Assembly: GCA_036971615.1 (NCBI GenBank)
Contig: JAYKKR010000029.1
Coordinates: 1-64,000, forward strand
Length of the DNA: 64,000 nucleotides
Source: Amyloporia xantha
Taxonomy: Eukaryota > Basidiomycota > Agaricomycetes > Polyporales > Adustoporiaceae
Direction: 5' to 3'
The notes beneath the pieces are model-generated. The model was not told the origin of the DNA. It ran no database searches and saw only the letters and a list, made by a program, of their open reading frames with translations. Both the position numbers and the translations under genes were made by a program. How positions within the stretch are numbered: position 1 is the first letter of the stretch; each line of letters begins with the position of its first letter. Of this stretch, positions 26,190-36,548 are shown piece after piece.

Positions 26190-27558
26190 ATGGCTCCTGC
26201 AGCCACTCTGGACACTCAGGTCCAACCCCAGAATGCGGAGCATTCTCACGCACCGCAGAAATCTCAGAAACAGATGACCAAGGCGGAATGGCGCGAACTG
26301 CAACAGCGACAACGGGCGGCGAAAGCTGCTAAAGTACCCCCTGCACCAAACGGGATCAATGGCAAGCAAGTGAATGGGAAGCAGGGACCAACTGTCATCC
26401 TCAAACACTCCCGCTCCGCGGAGAGCAAGCCGGGCAGCAGAAGCTATACCCGCTCGGTTTACGACCCCGTCGACAGCTACGACTACGAAAGATACGAAAG
26501 CAGTGCCCATTGCAACTGCAGACGCATCCGCAAACAAGACGCGCGGCCTGCGTATATTCGCTCATTTTGGTCTTCCAAAACCTGTCAGTATAGCCAAGGG
26601 CGAGATTCATCCGACAATCGCGCTCCAGGTCTCCGAGTTCAAGATTACAGGTGCAAATCCACATAGTCACATTGACTGCATTCAAAACCGTTGTACAAGA
26701 CTACTCACTCCACACCCCCAAACAACACGCGTTCCTGCCATCTAATGACACATTTGTCACCGCAGATTAGCCATTTAGCTGCGGCTCGGCCTATGTCTGT
26801 GACAACGGGCAATTCCATCCGGCAGCTGAAGTTGTGAAATCAGTTGGTCGGACATTGATCTGCCAGAACAGGACGCGAAGGATGCTCTCTAGAATAAGAC
26901 CGATCATGACGTTCGCGATCGGGTTATCATGGCAGACCAAGTCATCTAAGATACCGCGGAGAATCAGATCAAAGACGGCGATGTGATACTCACCTATGCA
27001 AGATCATCAGTGGTTGAGAAGGCCTTGTTCGGTGCGCTTGAGGAAGGGCGAAATTTCTCGGTAATTGTCGTGGACTCGAGGCCCATGCTTGAAGGCATAC
27101 GATTATTATCCATCGTTTCCTCCCCCGGTATCCAATGTACATATCCACCCCTGCCAGCCCTGGATTCAGTCATTACCGAAGTATCGACAAATCTCGTTGG
27201 AGCGCATTCAATACACCTCAACGGGGCTGTGTTCTCTCGGGCAGGAACTGCTTTGGTCGCAATGATGATAAGACGGCATTCAGCCCCAGTAGTCGTGTGT
27301 TGCGGGACATTTTCTGAAGACGTGCAGCTTTACCAAGAACGAGCTAGCTCCGATTGGGGACTTGTTTTCTTCATTCCCCTGACGAAACCCCGAGAATTGT
27401 TAAGACTCAAGAATCAACGGAACCCCGAGACTCTCAATCCTCTCTACGACCTAACGCCGCCCTCGTGTATGACCGTGCCAGTGGTGGTAACCGAGGTCGG
27501 CGTTATTCCACCCAACTCCATCAATTCCATACCTCTCGCGCTCGATAGGTTTCTGTGA
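26190..27558 (+). pseudogene. Translation initiation factor eIF2B subunit delta (GCD2), pseudogene
   Basis: Decayed copy of the regulatory delta subunit of eIF2B, the guanine nucleotide exchange factor for eIF2. ATG at 26190. The low-complexity lysine-rich head (QMTKAEWRELQQRQRAAKAA) is followed, after a frame change, by TRGLRIFAHFGLPKPVSIAK (about 26540). HLSPQISHLAAARPMSVTTG follows near 26753-26810, and a long intact frame runs from 26983: DVILTYARSSVVEKALF, FSVIVVDSRPMLEGIRL, VGAHSIHLNGAVFSRAGTA and NPLYDLTPPSCM, to a TGA at 27556-27558. The C-terminal two thirds of the family length is covered. Stops interrupt the segment at 26835-26960. The gene lies on the same strand as, and only about 135 bp after, the broken V-ATPase copy. 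Confidence 0.87.
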
Positions 27559-28338
27559 CCATTTCCATGACTCCGTATCTTATTGCATCATGTTGTGGTC
27601 CCACTGTTCCCGTATCGTACGAACAAGACGCCCGATCTTTATTCGCACAGATAAGTTCACCAAGTATTTCCAGACGATCATGGGCGTATTGCCTCTTACC
27701 GAGAAGTCAGTCCCGTGGAATGCATCAAGAATTTCAGGCTGGGATGTTTGAGTCCTACCATGGTGTCTGACCTCGGAGAGGGATGCTGTTGCGCCTGGCT
27801 GAGTGGACCCTCCGTCCCGTTTGGTACCGTTCTAGTTCCAAAGCTGGTCACCGACGACAGCTCCTCCGCACAGCGTCAACACGACATTTCTTCACTTTGA
27901 CTATCCATGTCCTGGCACTGCAATCTCATTAAATGCACTACTGTCTCCCATCTTCGGTGTCGCTTCGCCCACTGGCCGCCCATATTCAACTTGCGCATGC
28001 TCTTCGTAGAGCTAGTGTCTTCTTTCAGTGGCATGGCTGAGCTCTCAAGATGATGTGTACGCCTCTGCTCTACGGCTGTGCCAGCGCCATTCCATAGGAG
28101 ATCAGCGTGCTATATGGGGGACCTTGTTCCCCTCATACCATCAGGCATATCTACTTCAACCATTCAACGGATGCCACTTCACATCTCGATCAAATTCCTA
28201 GCGTCAGTAATTTCGAGTAAAAGTGGTCTTTCACCGGGGAATTAATTTTCATTGAAAGCCTCGAACGTCGTTAATACAAAGCAATCCAACTTCTGATTCT
28301 ATAAGCCCTCCAAGTCAAGTCGCTGTATCAGAACAGGT
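27559..28338. other. No gene supported
   Basis: Spacer after the eIF2B delta copy. Short unrecognised frames only. Confidence 0.35.
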
Positions 28339-29844
28339 ATGAGATATTTCGATAATCTGCTTTCTGTAGAGTATCAACACTCACAGACAAAAGACGTCTA
28401 TCGGTTGCTTCGTACGACGAGTAAATTTCTACCCCGCGACAGTCCACAAGGCAAAGTGCACATCGGGGAATGTTCAAACAGGGATGTTGTGAATCTAAAC
28501 AGGTGTGATGCTTCTGCAGGATCCGAAGTACGTGGACTTTGTTCGCCTGAGATGGGTCAGTATGCTAGGACATGTTCACCTGACACCGGCTGCCCTCATC
28601 GTGGACCTCCTTGAGCAAGCTGTCGGTTAAGGAGGAAACCGCGCCTACCTCTTATGGATCGTCTCATGGAAGAAAGTACTCGCATAGGGGACGTGGTGGC
28701 TGCGCTCCCGAATCTATCACATATTGCCTTGGGCGGTATCGGGTTGAAAACAGCCGCTGTACTGAACAGACTATGCAGTGCTCCTCAATCGATCTCCCTA
28801 TCATCGCCAGTACACGAGAACCTCGGTGAATTGCTTCGATGCATCTCCCCAATCGACAGCGTCCGGTCCATCGAATTCAAGTATTTCCTCCTAAATACAC
28901 CTTGCATTCTGTTGCCGAGTTGGTGTCCGAGATTTGTCTTTCCAAACAGTGGCCCAATATGACGTCTATCTCCCTCATCAACGACTTTCTTCCAATGGCC
29001 TTTCATGCGCATCTGTTTCCCAATATCCAGACGGTCATCATTAACTGTGCCAGCATGGATCGCGAGGCGAGGAACAATGATATCATGTGGTCCCACTTGT
29101 CTCATGTCATTGGGTTTCCAATGACCTCCACTTCTCCGGTATAATGTGCCGCATGGACACGGTAGAGTTTTCTGATCTGATTGGTCTGAGCGATAGTTAT
29201 ATCAGGGAGCATGTGTTCCATGCAGTACGGAATTTAGATCCCGTCACTGTCGTTCTGGCTTTCAATGCTCGTAAACTTATCCATGACTCCCGATCTATCA
29301 ATATAGATATCACCTTCTGGCAAAATCTCGTCAACGCTGGACAGAGACTGCAAAATCTCGTAGTAGTGATCTCTGGGACGGAGAAATGGCAACATCCTGA
29401 CGGTCCTCTTGATCTCCCATCGTGGCTAGTGAGCACTTAGCTTCTTGCCTCATCCGCTCGTGGTTGACTTAGACGATGCAGGAATCATGCGTTTACACAT
29501 CGAGCGTGACATGCATTCAGCACTGCTTCGACAAACGCCATTTCGTACATATTCTAGACGCTCGTAATACCGATGCGAGTTTCGCCGATGTCAAGACGGT
29601 ACAGGGCTTCCCGGAACAATTCGCGAAGAGTATACCGTCGCTGGAGTACTTTTCGTTAGTGGAAGTCTCCTTGGCCGATTCGAAGCGTTCTGGTCTCAAG
29701 CTCCGAACATATGAGAAAGCCTTGTGGTGGAAGGCCACCAATGTGGAGGGGGCGCGAATAGCTCAAACGCTTTCTGCCGCAGAGGGAGGACGCGTCCATC
29801 AGATGCTCCTGGAGACAGGCAGCGCATCTTCTGGACAGAGCTAG
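28339..29844 (+). pseudogene. F-box/LRR-like protein relic
   Basis: Several plus-strand frames (28339-28614, 28654-28962, 29087-29440, 29476-29844) read in turn like the leucine-rich body of an Agaricomycete F-box-type protein. There are spaced leucine/isoleucine segments such as DVVAALPNLSHIALGGI. The end, IPSLEYFSLVEVSLADSKRS then EKALWWKATNVEG, is typical of this family. Stops and frame changes separate the pieces. The F-box itself is not recognisable near the start. The family call rests on overall pattern, not a catalytic motif. Confidence 0.5.
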
Positions 29845-29886
29845 AGTACGGGTATGGATGCACCCTGAGGATGCCGGTGTTGGACT

Positions 29887-30855
29887 ATGATATGCTCTGC
29901 TAGTCTTGTCAACGGTGTCGGACTGCATAGACGTCGCGCGGCGGCGTCGGGAGGAGTCACCACGGTCGTCGACATGCCGCTCAAATCGATCCCTCCGACC
30001 ACGACGGTCTCCCACTTGGAGGAGAAGCGGCGAGCAGCTCGCGGGAAGTGCTGGATAGATGTCGCGTTCTGGGAGGGCGTTATACCTGGTAAGCAGGTGA
30101 GTACCCATCCACCTTCCATGTCTCCACCGGCGATACCCTCCCTCCGCCTGCACATCGTCCACCTCTACTCTGTGCTCGCGCTCCACCTCATCCGCGCCGC
30201 CAAGGCGTCCGGCCTCCCCTGACCGTCGAGACCTGCTTTCACTACCTCTGCCTCTCCGCCGCGCAGATCCCGCAGAGACGGCCGCCCCGACTTCAAGTGC
30301 TGCCCGCCCATCCGCGAGGATGCGAACCGTGAGGAGCTGTGGGACGCGCTGCTGGACGGCACGGTCGACTGCGTGTTGCGCGACCACAGCCCGTGCGTCG
30401 CGGTGCTGAAGATGATGGACGAGGGGGACGTCATGGGCGCGTGGGCCGGGATCAGCACGCTCGGGCTCGGGTTGAGCTTGCTGTGGACGGAGGGCAGCAA
30501 GCGCGGCGTGGGCATCGAGAGGATCATGGACTGCGTGTCTGGCAAGACTGCACGGCACGCTGCGCTCGATGACTGCAAGGGGCATATCAAGGTGGGCTAC
30601 GATGTGGACCTGATCATTTGGGATCCCAAGGCAGAATTTACAGTGTGTACAAATCACTCACTGCTTGAAGAGCAACGCTGACGTTGGCCGCGTTCAACGG
30701 TGACGAAGGAATCGCTCAATTTCATAAATAAACTCACCCCTTACGACGGCGTCACCCTGCGAGGTAGAGTTGAGAAAACTTACCTACGCTGAACACTGGT
30801 GTATGACGTTGCCAATGGGTTTGAAGGGTTGAAACCTGCTGGAGAGTTGCTTTGA
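29887..30855 (+). pseudogene. Allantoinase (DAL1 family), internally deleted pseudogene
   Basis: Relic of the cytosolic metal-dependent amidohydrolase that opens allantoin to allantoate in purine catabolism. It begins inside the barrel: [20 protein letters not shown] (29945-30000), then [19 protein letters not shown]. The sequence then jumps to LHIVHL and [11 protein letters not shown] (30150-30220). About a hundred family residues between these are absent, including the part expected to hold metal-ligand histidines. One base is missing in the C-run 30216-30219. After it come TVETCFHYLCLSAAQIP, CPPIREDANREELWDALLDG, DHSPC (aspartate kept), DVMGAWAGISTLGLGLSLLW and KVGYDVDLIIWDPKAEF. A last exon, NKLTPYDGVTLRGRVEKTYL, contains one TGA and runs to the normal GELL end at 30855. 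The N-terminus is missing. Confidence 0.85.
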
Positions 30856-33800
30856 GAGCAGAAGCCAATTGCAAATGTAAATGTAAGATTCGTAACTCTG
30901 CTGTTACTTACCTTCCACTGGAACCGACCACAGGACATTCTTCAGGCTGCCGGTGAACATTCTAGTTGGGTGAGAGATATTTCGTGGTATTAATGTATAC
31001 TATCAGTAGTTAACAAATATGATACTGAAATTGCGAGAGACCGTTCTTGAACGTAGGAGCAGCGGTGGAGAGGGTCCCAGAGGTAAATCTGCTGGCTTGT
31101 GTGTTCGTGCGCTCATGCGCTCTCATTTCCCCGTTCACTCCTGCCTCTTGCAGTAGCACCCCATACCACGAGCCTGTCAAACGAACAGCCCCGTCAGCGT
31201 CTGGCGCTGTCCTCGCGACAGCGCGTTTGTTGACCCGAGACACGCCCGCTGTCCTGAGGGCATCGAGCTTGAGGGCGTGCTCGAGGGCGTTCTCTCATCC
31301 CGCTCCTCTTTCCGACTCGCAACCCTATCAACCCCCTCTTTGCTACGCCGCGCTCTCCACTCTGAACGTCGGCCGGTCTCGACTCGATCGCTGCAGCACG
31401 AACGGCGCAAAGCGCTCGGTTCGTGCACTGGTGATTTCCCAGCCGTCGAGGTCGAATCTCAGACCAGGCCTGCTCTCTGCTGACTACCGGCTAGCGAACG
31501 AACCGCCACGTCAGCAGCGACAGGCGTGTTATCCTTCGCAGCACGTTCGTCCGCTCGCCCCCAGCGTGCTCCCGTCATGCGCAGACCCCGCCCGTTTCGA
31601 CCCCCTCCCCTCCCGCCCTATTCCACTGTGTTGTACTACATCCTCGTCCGATCATCTCTCGCACCACCCCCTCTGCCTACTCGCGCGCAGTGCCCCCTCT
31701 CGTATCTTGTACAGTCCCGCAGATCAATTGAGTCAGTACGTACCTCCTTGTTCTATCTCTGCTCATCAGCTCCGACTCAGAGACCGCAATAGTTGACGCA
31801 GGGCGGGTGTACGCCTGCCCAGGCCACTTCGCCCGTTGCTTGAGGCGCGCATTTGGTATGTGCAGTGAGTTTGGGACGAGACCAGAGCCTCGTGCTCGCA
31901 GCATCACCCCGCCCGTTGCTCGCCTCCTGAGCGCAATCGACGGAGGGCTGAGCGTCCGGCGCGCCCTGACAAGCGTTTGCTTCGCAGAGGCAGTTCGTTT
32001 CAAGACCGTACCCTAAAGTAGCCTATAAATATATCTGTTTATGCAAGTGTCAGCGCGGCCACGCCAAGTTGTGAATCGAAGAACGTACAGCTACATAATA
32101 CAATACGCCTATATGGTCTGCGTCGACTGGAGCATCAAGATCAACGGGTCTCCAGCACATAGAACGATCGACCAGCGCATACACTGTAAACTGAGGGTGT
32201 TCTATCAGCCAACGCACGAATGATGAACAACGTAGATGTGCTTACCGCCTTCGACTTTTGTCGCTGCAGACCGGCATGGCAAAAGCTGAGGCGTGCGGAT
32301 CAGCCACAGCATAATGGTCCAGACAGGGAGACGGCGCACCGGACTCAATGCCCAATACACGCGTCCGATTCCGCACCTGCTCGCTGGGCCCGATAGAGTC
32401 TGAGGGGGAAGGGCCAGTCCGCAGTCACTGGCAGTCAGCGAGCAGTACGAGTTCGTCTAGACACGGAACTCGTGCTGTTGGAACCGTCCGGCGCTGTGCA
32501 GCGTAGCTGATGCAGACCATGTCGTATGTCCGATTGAAGACGTCTGGGGACAGAGTGCACCGTCGAGGACCTCAGGCTGACATCGGGCTGCAGACCGGAC
32601 GAGACAAGGGAGAAGCGAGTTGGCTTCCGATCTCGTACGACTCGTCCAAACGCGGAGAGCTCACCTTAAGGACGGTCCCACGCCGGGTAGTATGACGTTT
32701 GCAATCGATGGCGCCCACGGTGAGATGGCAGAGAGCGCGCCGTCGGGAAATCCAGCCTGGTACGCTGTTGACATCGTGGATAGTGCATTATAGAGGGGTA
32801 AGCATCGAGAATGATGGACGCGACCTGAAGGACGCGAGACACAGCGGCCGAGCGTCGAGAGATAGCAGGGCCGGTATGACGGTGGGATGGAGACAGTGGA
32901 TGGATGAGATGAAGGTGGTGAGGGTGAAAGAGCCTGAGAGAGGAGAGGAATGCTGTGGAAAGGCGGAATGCTCCCCTCTTATAACTTTCCAGAGCCTCAT
33001 TTTCGTCAGCCACCATACGACCTCGGCGGACATGCACAGCGCCGGCCTTCCCAGAACAAATCGAGGCCAATTCGAAACACTCACCGGTAGGATGTAAGAC
33101 GACGGGCGACAAAGCTGGCGAACGCATAACTAAGGAAGAGCACCAACGCGACGTAGAAGCTGAGAGTGATGGAACGCTCGCTTCCGCAGAGTTAGCGGGC
33201 GTCCGATCACCCCTGGTTCACGATTCGCTTCAGCCAGCCAATTGGATCAGGACGGCGTCCTGCATTTCCCAGGCTTGCATGTTCGCGCTGTTTCTGTCAG
33301 GCAGAACGTGCGGGTTCACGGCAGCGGGGAGACGTTCTGCCTCTAGACAGAACAGCAGTGTGACGACGTCCCTGTCAGAGAACGCCGCTCGCGAGCTCTA
33401 CTGGAGAGCAGTATGCACCTTGCGGGATGCACGACATCACGATTGGCACTAGCACGGCGAAGTCATCCGTCAAGACTTGTGCGTAAGACAAGTATCCGGG
33501 CGCTCAAATTTTGAATGAAGCTGTCATTCCAAGGAATCAGTATGTTTGAACATTTTCCTGCCTTCGAGTTAGGGAGGGATATTGAGGCCATCTGGAAGAA
33601 CTGTAAAGCACGACATACTGACCATCCGACAGCGCATGTACCGCAAAATCGAAGGCCGGCACAAGGTGATATAGTCCGCATAACTTCTACCAGTGAATGC
33701 AGCTGCCATTCGAACGGCCTGTATTCTCCGTTCCAGGGCCACCTGTGAATTCGTGCCGAAGCACAAATAGCGCGACAGGTTAGAAACGACGCGGCAGGAT

Positions 33801-34225
33801 CGTTTGGCATTGACGTACCGAGCGAAATCAATTGCGCGCTGGTTAGCTTCCCGCGAGATTAGCGTCCGATTCGCTTCATGCATCGAGTGCATCATCATTC
33901 ACTTGAAATAGCTCAAGCATACTTGACGGCATCTTGCCGGCTCCAACGGATCGATGCACAAGCTGTGGTGTTTACAGAGAGAACATCTAGGATTTGGAAC
34001 GTACGACAGGCAGCCAATATCGAATTGTTTATGGCGGCACGTCGAGTCGTGCTACTATCCGGACAGTGCGCATGCCACCGCGACAATCTGCAGAGCCTGA
34101 GGGAGGCTATGACACATGATTTGGCAAGAAGAGAGGGCGGCTGCGATTACTGATCCAGCAGTCTTTGCGTGAGTATGACCGCTCGTCTTCAGCGTTAACA
34201 GATTCACCATGGTGATTCTTTGCAG
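30856..34225. other. No gene supported (about 3.4 kb)
   Basis: 31,050-31,800 is pyrimidine-rich and gives a 249-codon open frame (31047-31796 +) made of Ser/Pro/Arg-rich low-complexity sequence, which I read as compositional. TATAAATATAT at about 32,024 is a TATA-like string with no gene attached. Frames at 32666-33127 lie on both strands and are unrecognised. 33,460-34,160 may hold decayed upstream exons of the next gene. Confidence 0.4.
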
Positions 34226-34632
34226 GGCGCATCACCGAATGCGACGACGCCATCATGTACTGGACGAAGCGCGACTATTATAAGCACGTCGTCTTGAAGC
34301 ATAAGGTCACACTCGTCGGTTGGCCCCAGCATTTCGTTTTCGCGAACCTCAGCAATATTAAGGGCGGGAATCGAGTCTTTGCCGACCTCTTGAGCAGGTG
34401 GGATCGAGGCACCTTGAGGTTCAAAAGAATCAGCGACGAGCAGCTAGACATGCTTGACAAAGACAGTGCGGCACCAGGACCAACGCCCCCTCCCAAGCTC
34501 GACTTGGGGCGTTGGGACAAGAAGAAGCATCGTTCCGGCCCAAGTCGGATCCCGAAAACAAACGTCCAGAATGGAAGATCAAGAAGGGCCAAAGACACCC
34601 GCCATCGTGCCAGCATACATCTTGAATGCTAA
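34226..34632 (+). CDS. Hypothetical protein exon with a domain common in Agaricomycete genomes (partial)
   Basis: After an acceptor at 34221-34225, one frame reads MYWTKRDYYKHVVLKHKVTL then LVGWPQHFVFANLSNI, RWDRGTLRFKRISDEQLDML and a basic low-complexity tail. The arrangement (hydrophobic VTLVGWP, then a short Trp-containing motif) resembles an uncharacterised domain I recall from many large Agaricomycete protein families. I cannot name a function. A different frame at about 34650-34787 gives a basic, nuclear-localisation-like end (RGRKRVKLAEPKSDEF). A frame break near 34640 may therefore have cut the real C-terminus. The 5' exons are not resolved. Confidence 0.45.
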
Positions 34633-35079
34633 ATCCGAGTCATGCCGTTCCGAGTCAGGAGCGTCGGGAGCAGCCTGAGACCGGCGGGTGGTGAGGCAAA
34701 TGGAGGACAGAGACGAGGACGGAAGAGAGTCAAGCTGGCGGAGCCAAAGAGCGACGAGTTTGTGGACGACTCGGATTCGCTCGTTTGAGGATGCAGACCA
34801 TTCGGATTGGACGAAACATTAGTATACATGAATTCCGAAAGGCCGAAAGTAATACACATGTCGTCTTCGGCGGGGATTATGCATTCATTCACAAATGGGC
34901 GTGCTGATTCCGACCAGGAGCTCGAGCAGTGGATGGTTTTCCGACTCACTGCGAATTCCGACGCCGGTGGGCTCGCCGGCTAGGGACCCGAGAAGAGGAT
35001 GGGAAGAACTTTGAGAACACGCGAGACGGTAGGCGTTTAGAGAGCACGTGACCTTCATTGGCCCAGATATCCTGCATAC

Positions 35080-35355
35080 CACTGGGTGTGGTTTAGAATA
35101 TTTTCAACAACGATATTCTAAAGATATTCTGAAGACAGTCAGAATAAGTCTCACACTTTACAGCAAACAAAATCCTAATATTATTCAATTGATATTCTAA
35201 CATTTTGAGTACTTTTACAATATGTTCTAGTCTGTAGAATATATTTATTATATCTCTTAAATACTAAATAGTGGATTATGCTAAAAAATGTTCTGACTAA
35301 CTTTACAATATGTTCACCATGTCTCGATCAAAAATATTGTAAACCACATCCAGTG
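35080..35355. mobile_element. CACTGG-type MITE, copy 1
   Basis: 276 bp. The left end reads CACTGGGTGTGGTTTAGAAT and the right end is its imperfect inverse, ending CCAGTG. Both sides carry TAC (35077-35079 and 35356-35358), a 3-bp target duplication. The sequence is AT-rich, non-coding, and similar along its length to the copy at 40165-40439. CACT(G) termini plus a 3-bp duplication point to mobilisation by a CACTA-superfamily transposase (inference). Confidence 0.8.
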
Positions 35356-35358
35356 TAC

Positions 35359-36417
35359 CACTGGATGTGGGTATTAATCTTTTTGTGCGAAAGATTGAAA
35401 AAAAATTGAAAAAAAGAGTTTAAAGTGGTTTACCATCTTTAGCACCTTAACACTGATAAAATACCAAGATAAGATTGATTAAAAGACAGAAAAGAAGATT
35501 GAAAAGATATCATGAACAGATTGAAATAAGATTGAAGAAAAGACTGAAACCCACCTTATCTGTCTTGTATCAATCTGTCTTCAATATTACAGGCAAAAAG
35601 ATGAAAGTGAGGTTGAAATACAATTGAAATAGGATTGATGGGAAATATTGAAAAAGGACTGAAAAAGGATTGTGACAGCTGTGTCACAGTATTTTCAAAA
35701 TCTTGTGACATGAAAGATAGAAATAAGGCTGTGACCACATGTTTTCAATCTTTCTCTTCAGATTTGAGTCTCATAGGATAAAGAAAAGAATAAAAACAAG
35801 ACTGAAATAAAACAGAAAAAGGATTGAAAAATAAAGATGAAACAAGACTGGAATAGAATTGAAATAAGATGGAAATGTTGAAATAGGATTAAAATAACAT
35901 CAAAAAAGGATTGAAACAAGATTGGAACAAGATTGATGTAAGATTTGAATAAGATTTAAATAATATTGAAACAGGATTGAAATAGGACTGAAATAGTATT
36001 AAAGTAGGATTGAAGTAGGATTGAAGCAAGATTGAAATAGGATTGATTAAGAATGGAAGCTGGAACATATACATCTCTGCATAGCTATCTGCCATAGTAT
36101 ACATATGTTATATGTGTTTGTACATTCTTGTGCATCTCTGTGCAACTTAGTACATTCTATTTGTATATATTTGTACATCTTAGTACATGATTGTGCAACT
36201 TAGTACATTGTTGTGCATCCTTGTACAGTCTTTTACATCTCTGTACATCCTCATTTCTCCCTGTCATATATGTTTGTACATTTTAGTACAACTTTGCACA
36301 ACTTAGTACATCCTCGTGCATCCTTGCACATGTCTGTACATGTCTGTACATCTAAGTACATTCTTACACATCTCTGTACATCTTTGTACAACTTTGCACA
36401 ATTAAGTACATCCTTAT
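35359..36417 (+). repeat. Left arm of foldback element
   Basis: 1,059-bp inverted repeat arm, matched by 36549-37385 plus 37967-38187 on the opposite strand. The outer 230 bp is A-rich, the middle is built from GATTGAAATA-like units, and the inner 350 bp from TGTACAT-like units. Confidence 0.85.
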
Positions 36418-36548
36418 GCATCTCTGTACATCAAGTCTCCTGTAGGCTATTGGCTGTAGTCATACCTCAACACATGGTACATAGCACACTGTGTGCGCTC
36501 ACATTTGTCTCATGTAACATTAAGTAGAACTGTAGAACTCATGTATAT

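Noticed and set aside
29656..30657. 333-codon open frame on the minus strand
   Set aside because: Arg/Ala/His-rich antisense of the GC-rich allantoinase relic; no domain.
31047..31796. 249-codon open frame on the plus strand
   Set aside because: Low-complexity Ser/Pro/Arg composition in a pyrimidine-rich tract, with similar open frames on the other strand; no family resemblance.
35640..36430. Regularly spaced short repeats resembling a CRISPR array
   Set aside because: Units are about 10-12 bp, degenerate, without unique spacers, and the genome is eukaryotic; they are internal repeats of the foldback arms.
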